A DNA stretch of 20,887 nt, taken from IMG/VR virus record IMGVR_UViG_3300001373_000023, positions 1 through 20,887 of that record. The stretch is one strand, 5' to 3'. This DNA is from a virus. This document shows positions 1-5,451 of this stretch, one piece after another (position 1 is the stretch's first letter; each line of letters opens with the position of its first letter). Position numbers and translations under genes: made by a program. The notes under the pieces were generated by a model, which was given only the letters and a program-made list of their open reading frames with translations, had not been told where the DNA came from and made no database searches.

Positions 1-440
1 CTAGAGTCAATAGACTCTTCTTTACAGATAAACTTACTTGGACTAAGAAAGAAAAAGTGTTCCCACTCTTTTCCTGATTCTTTATCCTTGTTTCTATCTA
101 CACCACATTTAGCAAATGGCGTCAAAAATATATCAGTGATTGGTTTGGCACTGATGTATCCACGTAACGCAGCCACTGCCTCAATAAACTCATCTGGAGG
201 AGTAATATTGTCCCAAATAGATACGCGTTTATTGTTTACAATAGCGGTAACACCACTGTACTGACGTAAAAATTGACGACACGCACTACATACATACTCA
301 TTACGAGAAGCTTCAGCAATGTTATCAATATATTCGTTCCACACGGTTTCTCTATCTACATCTACGTAGAATAAGACATCATTTTCTTGAGCTAACTTAT
401 CGAAGTTAGCTCTTACTGCTTGTTTTAGTTCTTTGAACAT
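1..440 (-). CDS. Conserved phage protein of unknown function, 3' end beyond window
   Basis: Open for 146 codons from an ATG at 440 to the window edge with no stop, so the C-terminus is missing. The N-terminal part (MFKELKQAVRANFDKL...) is charged and helical. It is followed by a segment with Cys-x2-Cys and a nearby aromatic/basic stretch (YVCSACRQFLRQY), then KRVSIWD. I have the impression of similar unknown proteins in large phages, but assign no function. The Cys pair could bind metal, though no second pair is visible in the part present. The start is preceded by the TAAATACTT-N6-ATG element shared with several genes in this cluster, which supports the ATG at 440. It is the last minus-strand gene visible, 21 nt downstream of the 100-aa gene. 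Confidence 0.85.
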   Translation of the reverse strand, partial: MFKELKQAVRANFDKLAQENDVLFYVDVDRETVWNEYIDNIAEASRNEYVCSACRQFLRQYSGVTAIVNNKRVSIWDNITPPDEFIEAVAALRGYISAKPITDIFLTPFAKCGVDRNKDKESGKEWEHFFFLSPSKFICKEESIDS

Positions 441-455
441 AATTTTAAGTATTTA
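441..455 (-). promoter_or_regulatory. TAAATACTT-N6-ATG start element
   Basis: On the minus strand TAAATACTT is followed by AAAATT and the ATG at 440. The same element at the same or nearly the same spacing precedes five other minus-strand genes (starts 764, 1128, 1875, 4486, 5429) and one plus-strand gene (8171). It may be a translation-initiation signal or part of a phage promoter; sequence alone does not decide. Confidence 0.5.
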
Positions 456-461
456 GTGTAT

Positions 462-764
462 TTAATTTAAATATTGTTTTACTAATTTTATTCCAGAGTA
501 ATCTTGACGATTGCAAGCATCTTCTAAAACCTCTATAGGACATTTGATACAAAGGTCTCTAACTTTTGTTAAATCCCTTTCACATAAATCTGACCATAAC
601 ACATATAAGTTAGTACCACGAATAGATGTTGCTTTTTCTAACACTGGTACTATTGCTTCTGTTAATACTAATGGTGTTTCAGGATGAAACAAACTCATTA
701 AAAATGAGGTTGCTCCAGGATTACCTTCTGCCCATCTAATTGCTTTTGTTATTTTTTCATTCAT
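462..764 (-). CDS. Small conserved phage protein, unknown function
   Basis: A 100-residue soluble protein with no signal peptide or membrane segment. The N-terminus (AIRWAEGNPGATSFLMSLF) and the C-terminal half (LYVLWSDLCERDLTKV; CPIEVLEDACNRQDYSG) are well-structured, mixed-composition segments. I recall related small proteins from other phages, without a known role. Three Cys residues lie in the C-terminal half but not in a metal-site pattern. The gene ends in TAA, 21 nt before the next minus-strand start. The ATG at 764 is preceded by TAAATACTT-N6, which supports it. Confidence 0.85.
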   Translation of the reverse strand: MNEKITKAIRWAEGNPGATSFLMSLFHPETPLVLTEAIVPVLEKATSIRGTNLYVLWSDLCERDLTKVRDLCIKCPIEVLEDACNRQDYSGIKLVKQYLN

Positions 765-779
765 TTTTTTAAGTATTTA
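765..779 (-). promoter_or_regulatory. TAAATACTT-N6-ATG start element
   Basis: The minus strand reads TAAATACTT then six A residues before the ATG at 764. It is the cleanest copy of the recurring element, with spacing identical to the copy ahead of the gene starting at 440. Confidence 0.5.
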
Positions 780-798
780 ATTATTGTAATTTTTAGGA

Positions 799-1128
799 TT
801 AAAAATCATCAGTTACACCACTATAAGCAAATGTTCCATCAGTATTGCATTCATCCCACCAATCATCATATGATTGTCTATTTCTTTTAAGAGTAGGCTT
901 ATTTTTATTAAAGGACTTTTTAAATTCTTTAAAATCTTCTTGAGCTATAAGTGATACATCAGCATACCACTGGTGCCTACTACTGGTCTTTTTAGGGCGT
1001 TCTAAGCCCTTAGATTTACCAAACAGGTATAAAATACGGCGTTTCTCACTAATATTTAAGTTATGTTTAGCAAGAAATGTAAATACACCTTTATCTATTT
1101 TAGGTAAATCATCTTTATTTTGTTTCAT
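799..1128 (-). CDS. Hypothetical phage protein, 109 aa
   Basis: Unrecognised. It is a basic, Lys-rich protein (a run around residues 40-50 reads KGLERPKKTSSRHQW) with an acidic, aromatic C-terminus (DDWWDECNTDG... ending VTDDF). No membrane segment or clear fold motif is visible. A basic body with an acidic tail would suit a nucleic-acid-binding or inhibitory role, but that is speculation. The ATG at 1128 has a diverged start element (TAAATTCTT, 4-nt spacer). It begins 10 nt after the 76-aa gene ends. Confidence 0.8.
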   Translation of the reverse strand: MKQNKDDLPKIDKGVFTFLAKHNLNISEKRRILYLFGKSKGLERPKKTSSRHQWYADVSLIAQEDFKEFKKSFNKNKPTLKRNRQSYDDWWDECNTDGTFAYSGVTDDF

Positions 1129-1138
1129 CTTTAAGAAT

Positions 1139-1369
1139 TTAATTTAATTGAAAATGAGTGGGTATAAGTAAACTATCCCATTGAACAATTCTATCCACTG
1201 TTTGTACTATATCTGCAGAGTCAATTATTTTGTGATTCATTAATCTAAAGTGACTTTTGAGTATATACTCAGCGTGGTCTTTATCTATAGCATAAATAAG
1301 AATACCCGGCATATAAATACCTATAGTATCTATTATATTTATTTCTTCAGCAGTTAAAAATACTTTCAT
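1139..1369 (-). CDS. Hypothetical phage protein, 76 aa
   Basis: Unrecognised small soluble protein. The N-terminus MKVFLTAEEINIIDTIGI could be a beta strand plus helix, and DKDHAEYILKSHF looks helical. It starts 1 nt after the TAA stop of the upstream 53-aa gene (stop at 1371, ATG at 1369), so the two are likely translated from one message. Confidence 0.75.
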   Translation of the reverse strand: MKVFLTAEEINIIDTIGIYMPGILIYAIDKDHAEYILKSHFRLMNHKIIDSADIVQTVDRIVQWDSLLIPTHFQLN

Positions 1370-1370
1370 T

Positions 1371-1532
1371 TTATTGAGTATAAATTAGTTCACAATCACT
1401 GCTTAAAACTTTTCCTTGCACACCTACTAAGGCGCCTGGTATAGTTTCCATCGAATCTAATACATCTTGGGCAGTAATAACAAATTCACCACCTAAAATC
1501 ATATCATTTACTATGATTTTCTTCTTAATCAT
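1371..1532 (-). CDS. Hypothetical small phage protein, 53 aa
   Basis: The open frame extends upstream to 1676, but I choose the ATG at 1532 (MIKKKIIVNDMILGGEF...). The upstream extension would run through a near-perfect terminator hairpin (1543-1578) and overlap the LuxR-like gene by up to about 90 nt. From 1532 the protein is a compact 53 aa with beta-strand-like segments (KIIVNDMILGG, EFVITAQDV) and no membrane segment. An ATG at 1604 is the main alternative, giving 77 aa and a 17-nt overlap with the LuxR-like gene. Function is unknown. Confidence 0.65.
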   Translation of the reverse strand: MIKKKIIVNDMILGGEFVITAQDVLDSMETIPGALVGVQGKVLSSDCELIYTQ

Positions 1533-1535
1533 AAG

Positions 1536-1578
1536 AAGAAAAAAAGGTGTATCTTGATAATATAACAAGAACACCTTT
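1536..1578 (-). terminator. Strong intrinsic terminator after the LuxR-like gene
   Basis: On the minus strand AAAGGTGTTCTTG pairs with CAAGATACACCTTT (one bulged base, 9-nt loop), followed directly by a U7 tract and CUUCUU. It begins 9 nt past the stop of the helix-turn-helix gene (1588). The U tract ends just before the next ATG at 1532, so this hairpin sits against a start codon and could also act as a processing or attenuation site. Confidence 0.75.
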
Positions 1579-1587
1579 CGATCCAAT

Positions 1588-1875
1588 TTATATTTTTTTG
1601 ACATCAGCTTTTTTGAATAAAAACATATCATTTGCCTCCACGATATTATACCTTTGGTTATATACATATAAACCAATAATAGTTTTAGCTCCTATTTTCT
1701 TGAGTAATCTCAATTTATAGGTGCAAACAGTTTTTTCATCGAGTTTAAGCATTTTAGATATCTGTTCTGCTTTATACTCTTCTATTAGAAGTTTAAATAC
1801 TTCTTTTTCTCTTTTAGAGAATGCTCTAAAGCCATCTTTTGTGATAAGCTTAGATGTTTTTACAAGTGGTTTCAT
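1588..1875 (-). CDS. LuxR/GerE-type helix-turn-helix DNA-binding protein
   Basis: A 95-aa protein that is essentially one DNA-binding domain. Residues about 18-66 match the GerE/LuxR C-terminal pattern: F-S-K-R-E-K-E-V-F near 19-27, EQISKMLKLDEKTVCTYKLR (38-57) as the helix-turn-helix, then LLKKIGAKT. In family terms residues 45-60 form the recognition helix. No receiver or ligand-binding domain is present, so it is a stand-alone regulator. It probably controls phage or host promoters; the target is not visible. The ATG at 1875 carries a start element (TAAATTACTT, 6-nt spacer), and a strong terminator follows the gene. Confidence 0.8.
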   Translation of the reverse strand: MKPLVKTSKLITKDGFRAFSKREKEVFKLLIEEYKAEQISKMLKLDEKTVCTYKLRLLKKIGAKTIIGLYVYNQRYNIVEANDMFLFKKADVKKI

Positions 1876-1891
1876 TTTTTTAAGTAATTTA
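1876..1891 (-). promoter_or_regulatory. TAAATTACTT-N6-ATG start element (one inserted base)
   Basis: A variant of the recurring element with one extra T in the 5' half, but with the exact six-A spacer to the ATG of the LuxR-like gene at 1875. Confidence 0.4.
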
Positions 1892-1955
1892 AAGTGTTTG
1901 TGATTTAAATATAATAACAGTAGGTTTAGAATATTATAGGCTTTTCTTTAGCTCT

Positions 1956-2246
1956 TCATTCTTTATGGTTCTCCGCTTCAAGAGGCCTACTATTATTAAT
2001 CTTTTTATATATCTCTATTTTTATAGCATTACGCCAATAATCTCTATATAATGTTTTGTTATCATAGATAAGATTATAGTATAATTCTACTAAAATAAGC
2101 AGTTCGTAATCTTCTAAACGGATATTACTCCATTCACCTTTTTTTAGTTCTTGAAGAGACTCTGATAAATCAGCACCCAAAAACATTTCATCCATTCGCA
2201 ATAAAGGACTAGGATATAGTATATCTATTTTTTCTTCTATTTTCAT
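1956..2246 (-). CDS. Hypothetical phage protein, 96 aa
   Basis: Unrecognised. The protein is acidic in its first half (MKIEEKIDILY; ADLSESLQELKKGEWSNI) and rich in Tyr and Leu in the middle (YELLILVELYYNLIYDN). That stretch is amphipathic helix rather than a clear membrane segment. It ends with a TGA stop. The ATG at 2246 lies 5 nt downstream of a terminator-like hairpin, so it may be expressed from its own signal. It is followed by about 80 nt of AT-rich spacer before the LuxR-like gene. Confidence 0.75.
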   Translation of the reverse strand: MKIEEKIDILYPSPLLRMDEMFLGADLSESLQELKKGEWSNIRLEDYELLILVELYYNLIYDNKTLYRDYWRNAIKIEIYKKINNSRPLEAENHKE

Positions 2247-2251
2247 AGTTT

Positions 2252-2284
2252 AAAATAAAAGGGCACACTATTACTAATGTACCC
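2252..2284 (-). terminator. Intrinsic terminator-like hairpin upstream of the 96-aa gene
   Basis: On the minus strand GGGTACA pairs with TGTGCCC (7 bp including one T-G pair, 10-nt loop), then TTTTATTTT. It lies 25 nt past the stop of the 53-aa gene ending at 2310 and ends only 5 nt before the ATG at 2246. Confidence 0.55.
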
Positions 2285-2309
2285 AATTAAACACAATTAA
2301 AAAAACACA

Positions 2310-2471
2310 CTATTTCTTTACTTTTAGTCGTAATGCTTGTCTATAATAAGCATCAGTGACTTCAGTTATACTCCCTTGTTTACTTTTCACAAAGGACTTA
2401 AATCCATTGTGAGTCTTAAAGATAGTTCTACCATCTTTAAGAAGTACTTCTTGTTCTACTTCGTGGTTCAT
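2310..2471 (-). CDS. Hypothetical small phage protein, 53 aa
   Basis: Found by reading the minus strand between its neighbours. ATG at 2471 overlaps the upstream gene's TGA stop as ATGA, and the frame closes with TAG at 2310-2312. The product begins MNHEVEQEVLLKDGRTIF and continues with a basic, Lys-rich stretch; its C-terminus is YYRQALRLKVKK. The strand-like KDGRTIFKTHNGFKSFV resembles a small beta-rich or DNA/RNA-binding domain, but no family is recognised. The exact ATGA overlap and sensible composition support it as real. A long plus-strand frame at 2337-2606 is its shadow. Confidence 0.7.
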   Translation of the reverse strand: MNHEVEQEVLLKDGRTIFKTHNGFKSFVKSKQGSITEVTDAYYRQALRLKVKK

Positions 2472-2698
2472 CGTAAATTAGATTTGTTTCTAAACGTTTG
2501 TTTACCCCTAGATGAAGTTATTGGTTTTGAGGACTTATATTTTACATTAGGTGACTTCTTTTTCATCTTTAATGTAGATTTATTAGAAGTTTTCTTTTGT
2601 ATTTGAATTCTAGCAGGTAATGACCTCTGTATTATTTTCAAAATAGGGGCTTGTTCAGCAGTTATGTTTGCCAGTATACGATAGATTCTTGAATTCAT
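2468..2698 (-). CDS. Small highly basic phage protein, 76 aa
   Basis: The N-terminal 30 residues form a helical segment (NSRIYRILANITAEQAPIL). The rest is strongly basic and low in complexity, with many Lys, Arg and Ser (KMKKKSPNVKYKSSKPITSS, ending NKSNLR). Such tails usually bind nucleic acid, so a DNA- or RNA-binding role is a reasonable guess only. The ATG at 2698 overlaps the stop of the beta-barrel-like gene, and its own TGA overlaps the next start, both as ATGA. The three genes are therefore probably translationally coupled. Confidence 0.75.
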   Translation of the reverse strand: MNSRIYRILANITAEQAPILKIIQRSLPARIQIQKKTSNKSTLKMKKKSPNVKYKSSKPITSSRGKQTFRNKSNLR

Positions 2699-3204
2699 AG
2701 TTTAAATGTTCCTGTTATGAAGAATGATTGGACCCATTGTGCATCAGCACCTGAATACTCCATATCACTTCTATAATCGTTAGTAAATCTTCCACCTAAT
2801 AGAAACTTATCAGTTATTTTAAAGTCTACACCTAAATCTATACCAAATAACGGACCATTATAAGAAGAATAGTTTTCACTCTCTCCTCTCCATATATGAC
2901 CTAATCTGATACCTTCGTACAGCCTAGTTTCAACACCTAAGATAGCAGACTGTTGATTTAACCCTACACCGCCTGAAATATCATAGTATCCTCCGGTTAA
3001 TCCGGGGAGTATTTGACCACTAGCCTTCACATATCCAAAATGTGATACTAATGTAAACTCAGCTAATAGATTAATACTAGACTCTTTGTATGATGCATAA
3101 GGATCTGTTCCTATAGTAATCATAGTATACTCCTCTTTAGGAAAAGTAATCCATTGAGCACTACATATAGCAGTACTCAATAGAATAAGTATTAAAGCTT
3201 TCAT
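2695..3204 (-). CDS. Putative phage-encoded outer-membrane beta-barrel protein
   Basis: A 169-aa protein starting with a Sec-type signal peptide: MKALILILLSTAICSA, hydrophobic, with likely cleavage before QWITF. The Cys does not sit in a good lipobox. The mature part is a series of alternating amphipathic strands separated by Gly/Asn/Asp turns (FTLVSHFGYVKASGQI, GGYYDISGGVGL, AILGVETRLYEGIRLGHIW, LFGIDLGVDFKI, FLLGGRF), closing with SFFITGTFKL. That pattern is typical of small outer-membrane barrels. A phage copy would plausibly act at the host surface, for example in superinfection exclusion, but this is inferred. The ATG at 3204 overlaps the upstream TAA by one base; the TGA stop overlaps the next gene. 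Confidence 0.75.
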   Translation of the reverse strand: MKALILILLSTAICSAQWITFPKEEYTMITIGTDPYASYKESSINLLAEFTLVSHFGYVKASGQILPGLTGGYYDISGGVGLNQQSAILGVETRLYEGIRLGHIWRGESENYSSYNGPLFGIDLGVDFKITDKFLLGGRFTNDYRSDMEYSGADAQWVQSFFITGTFKL

Positions 3205-3515
3205 TAATTTAAAATGTTTTCTTTAATCCACTTGAGCCCTTGATTTTTCCACTGATTACTTTTACGAATCAAGACTTTATTTGCTTTAGGAAAATAATCT
3301 AATACACCAAACTTATCAGTTTGTGTGTCTATAACTATTTTATTACCATTAAAAGGTAATATTGTACAACCTTTAGCAATTAATTGTTCACTATAGTCTT
3401 GCTCTAAGAAACGCTCTACTCTAGCTTCTCTTAATCCTTTAGTTCTAAGGTTTAATGCTTTGAAGTCACTGTCTGCTTCAGCAGCGGCTTGATATAACTC
3501 TTCTGATTTTTTCAT
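3204..3515 (-). CDS. Hypothetical phage protein, 103 aa
   Basis: Unrecognised soluble protein. The N-terminal third is an alanine- and glutamate-rich helix (ELYQAAAEADSDFKAL) followed by a basic helix (RTKGLREARVERFLEQ). The second half is beta-like (NKIVIDTQTDKFGVLDYFPKA; KVLIRKSNQWK) and looks like a small globular domain. It ends one base into the signal-peptide gene (TAATG), suggesting coupling. Its start is 4 nt from the end of the small gene at 3520. Confidence 0.8.
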   Translation of the reverse strand: MKKSEELYQAAAEADSDFKALNLRTKGLREARVERFLEQDYSEQLIAKGCTILPFNGNKIVIDTQTDKFGVLDYFPKANKVLIRKSNQWKNQGLKWIKENILN

Positions 3516-3519
3516 TTTT

Positions 3520-3660
3520 TTATGATTTTAATAAGTCTTCTCTCCTTTGATTTACATAGATATCTAACCAAAATAACTTGAGAGTAGTAGGAATAAGTTC
3601 CCATCTAATTTCAGTTATTTTGGATAAGATAAATTCTTTTTGGCTTGATGAATATTTCAA
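3520..3660 (-). CDS. Hypothetical small phage protein, 46 aa, TTG start
   Basis: This fills the gap between 3515 and 3657 on the minus strand. It has no ATG at the right place, but a TTG at 3658-3660 overlaps the previous gene's TGA as TTGA, and the frame runs to TAA at 3520-3522. The product begins L/MKYSSSQKEFILSKITEIRW and continues with LIPTTLKLFWLDIYVNQRR. This reads as a well-mixed helical protein, not random translation. An ATG frame overlapping here (MGTYSYYSQ...) is less protein-like. Start choice and reality are moderately supported by the exact fit between neighbours. Confidence 0.5.
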   Translation of the reverse strand: MKYSSSQKEFILSKITEIRWELIPTTLKLFWLDIYVNQRREDLLKS

Positions 3661-3890
3661 AATAATCGTTCTTTGATTTTTAAACAAACTAGTATTAATA
3701 AAAACAATGGTAAAGCTAAGATAGACACTATTGCTATAATTTTAGTGTGTCTAACTTTATTGATTCTATCAATCTGCTCTAAACTCAACGATGTACTATT
3801 TTCTTCACTTATAATTAACATAATTGGAAGTAATAAGTACAATACTACACTGATAATAAACCAATATAGTAAAAAGGCTACAGCACTCAT
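3657..3890 (-). CDS. Small two-TM membrane protein, 77 aa
   Basis: Two clear hydrophobic segments: residues about 3-27 (VAFLLYWFIISVVLYLLLPI) and 51-69 (IIAIVSILALPLFLLILVCL). They are separated by a polar loop of about 23 residues (SEENSTSLSLEQIDRINK) and followed by a basic tail KIKERLF. Size and topology would suit a small inner-membrane effector such as a holin-like or exclusion protein, but no family signature is visible. Its ATG at 3890 overlaps the upstream TGA (ATGA), linking it to the single-TM gene. Its own TGA overlaps the small TTG-start gene. Confidence 0.8.
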   Translation of the reverse strand: MSAVAFLLYWFIISVVLYLLLPIMLIISEENSTSLSLEQIDRINKVRHTKIIAIVSILALPLFLLILVCLKIKERLF

Positions 3891-4183
3891 TCTACGTGAC
3901 TACGATTAAGATATTCTTTCATCAAACTATCAGTAGTTGGTCTTAATTCTTTTGGAGTAACATAAGGCCCAATATATATAACATTGCCTTTACTAAACTC
4001 TAGAGTAATTGGTGAACCATCTGGAGGAATAGATTCTTCGTCATCATTCCATATAAATACGGCTTCTTGATTTGACGGAAGTAAAACTTCGTGGTTAATG
4101 GTAAAAAATAATGTTACCATTTGAAGAACTACGATAAGTATTAGCACTGCTAATACTGTATCTTTTAGTAAATGTGTTTTCAT
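3887..4183 (-). CDS. Single-TM membrane-anchored protein, 98 aa
   Basis: The N-terminal hydrophobic helix at residues about 8-28 (DTVLAVLILIVVLQMVTLFF), after the basic MKTHLLK, predicts an N-in signal anchor. A polar domain of about 70 residues would lie in the periplasm (FIWNDDEESIPPDGSPITL; KGNVIYIGPYVTPKEL). It is unlike a spanin because the exported part is beta-like rather than a long coiled coil. The upstream gene ends in TAG two codons before this ATG and in the same frame. It overlaps the next gene as ATGA, so it belongs to the envelope cassette. Confidence 0.8.
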   Translation of the reverse strand: MKTHLLKDTVLAVLILIVVLQMVTLFFTINHEVLLPSNQEAVFIWNDDEESIPPDGSPITLEFSKGNVIYIGPYVTPKELRPTTDSLMKEYLNRSHVE

Positions 4184-4186
4184 ATA

Positions 4187-4486
4187 CTAGCATTTGTGAT
4201 TTAAACGTTGGTTTAATTCAGCCATAATTAAATCTATTAGATTATGTATGTCTGTGTAAGATAATCCGGCTACTGCTGCCTGAATGCTTTCAGGATACAG
4301 TTCACAAGTCATTGGATTACCTGCTTTATAACATATTTTAAATGTTTCAGCAGTAATAGCTGTTCTTAATACAGGGTAATCATCTATTTCCTTGTCTTCT
4401 AAGTGTTCTAACATTTCTGTTAGAACCTCAGGCTCAGAAGTAATGTAATGATACATTACTTCTATATTTGTGAGGCTCTTTGGCAT
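4187..4486 (-). CDS. Hypothetical phage protein, 99 aa
   Basis: Unrecognised soluble, mostly helical, acidic protein. Segments MYHYITSEPEVLTEMLEHLEDKEIDD and LSYTDIHNLIDLIMAELNQRLN suggest a helical bundle; the latter is an amphipathic C-terminal helix. Three scattered Cys are present. The stop is TAG, in frame with the next gene's ATG only one codon later, so readthrough would make a fusion of about 199 aa. The ATG at 4486 carries a TAAATACTT element with a 5-nt spacer. Confidence 0.8.
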   Translation of the reverse strand: MPKSLTNIEVMYHYITSEPEVLTEMLEHLEDKEIDDYPVLRTAITAETFKICYKAGNPMTCELYPESIQAAVAGLSYTDIHNLIDLIMAELNQRLNHKC

Positions 4487-4500
4487 TTTTTAAGTATTTA
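4487..4500 (-). promoter_or_regulatory. TAAATACTT-N5-ATG start element
   Basis: The minus strand reads TAAATACTT then five A residues before the ATG at 4486, a near-identical copy of the element seen at 440 and 764. Confidence 0.45.
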
Positions 4501-4731
4501 TTTAAACAAATGTAATGGAATTAATGGTAATTTGAGAGAAACTCTCAACATATCCATCTCTTCTTGTAAATCAGCTACAAACCAATTGTATTCTAAATTA
4601 GCTTGGTATAGTTCATCATCATCATCATACATATTGTAAGGAGGCTTTTCAGTCTCTTTGTATTGTGCAATGATTTCTTTTATTCTGAGCGTTTGCTCAT
4701 TATCCGGGGCATTGTTGGTTATTGCTTCCAT
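4498..4731 (-). CDS. Hypothetical acidic phage protein, 77 aa
   Basis: Unrecognised. Helical N-terminus (EQTLRIKEIIAQYKETEK), then an aspartate run (MYDDDDELYQANL) from an ATC/GAT-type trinucleotide run near 4615-4630, then a second helix (FVADLQEEMDMLRVSLKL). The overall charge is acidic, and no membrane segment is seen. A perfect 7-bp hairpin lies 9 nt upstream of the start. Its end overlaps the start-element region of the next gene by a few bases. Confidence 0.75.
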   Translation of the reverse strand: MEAITNNAPDNEQTLRIKEIIAQYKETEKPPYNMYDDDDELYQANLEYNWFVADLQEEMDMLRVSLKLPLIPLHLFK

Positions 4732-4740
4732 TGAATAAAT

Positions 4741-4758
4741 GTTTAAAAGGATTTAAAC
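4741..4758 (-). other. Perfect 7-bp hairpin just upstream of a start codon
   Basis: GTTTAAA and TTTAAAC are separated by a 4-nt loop. It lies 9 nt upstream of the ATG at 4731 on the minus strand and has no U tract, so it is not a typical terminator. Confidence 0.5.
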
Positions 4759-4811
4759 TACTTTTACTAATAACTACTCTTAATCCAATACGTGACATAT
4801 TAGTAGATCTG

Positions 4812-5429
4812 TTAGACTTTTTTTGGTTCATTGGAAAAATATAATAAAGTTAAAAATTCTTTCCAAACTTCTGATGCTGTCTCTTGGTTAGTTCTTCTAC
4901 CATATTCTATCCAATCTTCTGCAGGACAAGTTCCAGTACTTCTAAAGTATTTACCAGTAGGTATATTAGAATACCAAGTTGCTGTCTTTTCTTCACTTTT
5001 ATCTTCTCTGTACGCTTTTAGAAGCTCGAGTGTAATATCTTCTTTTTTGAAGTCTTTGTAGTAATACCCACTAATTGTATTTTGTTCTATGAACTCATAA
5101 CTAACTTTTTGTTTAAAAGGGTCTAAGTTAATTATTTTCATCAATACATCGTTAGAGTTTACGCTGAATTTAGGTAATCCAGGTCTTTTATAAAGCCCAC
5201 ATAACATCTCTACAGCTATAGATGGTGTTTCAGTGTTAGCACACAACGCTACAATAGCATCGAATGCATTCTCTGATATATCTTTAGGTAATACAGATTT
5301 TAGTGCTAAAGTCTCTATACTAGTCAATGTGCCTAAATGTATAGACGTGAAAATTGTAGCAACATTAATATCGCTAGATTGTTTAATTGTAGCAATATTA
5401 ATATTGCTAGGTTGTTTAGTTACTTTCAT
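4812..5429 (-). CDS. Hypothetical phage protein, 205 aa, with N-terminal tandem repeat
   Basis: The largest complete minus-strand gene in the window, with no recognised family. The N-terminus contains an 11-residue repeat, (Q)PSNINIATIK and QSSDINVATIF, encoded by two 33-bp units. The middle is helical (FDAIVALCANTETPSIAVEML); the C-terminal third has a Thr/Gly-rich patch (WYSNIPTGKYFRSTGTCPAE) and an aromatic-rich helix (ASEVWKEFLTLLYFS). It is soluble. The ATG at 5429 is preceded by an AAACACTT element with a 6-nt spacer. The repeat makes the true N-terminus uncertain: an internal start after it would remove about 25 residues. Confidence 0.8.
   Translation of the reverse strand: MKVTKQPSNINIATIKQSSDINVATIFTSIHLGTLTSIETLALKSVLPKDISENAFDAIVALCANTETPSIAVEMLCGLYKRPGLPKFSVNSNDVLMKIINLDPFKQKVSYEFIEQNTISGYYYKDFKKEDITLELLKAYREDKSEEKTATWYSNIPTGKYFRSTGTCPAEDWIEYGRRTNQETASEVWKEFLTLLYFSNEPKKV
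5353..5418. repeat. Two 33-bp tandem repeats inside a coding region
   Basis: Units at 5353-5385 and 5386-5418 differ at three of 33 positions and encode an 11-residue repeat near the N-terminus of the 205-aa protein. The second unit contains the perfect 20-bp palindrome TAGCAATATTAATATTGCTA (5390-5409); the first has a diverged version. Confidence 0.85.
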
Positions 5430-5443
5430 AATTTTAAGTGTTT
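5430..5443 (-). promoter_or_regulatory. AAACACTT-N6-ATG start element (diverged)
   Basis: A copy of the recurring element with one substitution (T to C on the minus strand) and the identical AAAATT six-base spacer seen at the gene starting at 440. Confidence 0.4.
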
Positions 5444-5451
5444 TTCTGTGT

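Noticed and set aside
1533-1676. Longer version of the small gene ending at 1371
   Set aside because: It would translate through a strong terminator hairpin and overlap the LuxR-like gene; the added sequence is dominated by the hairpin arms.
2337-2606. Plus-strand frame of 89 residues
   Set aside because: It is the opposite-strand shadow of the small minus-strand genes at 2310-2471 and 2468-2698; its hydrophobic composition is a by-product.
4700-4798. 32-codon minus-strand frame beginning MSRIGLRVV
   Set aside because: It overlaps the 77-aa gene and has no homologue-like features; likely chance.
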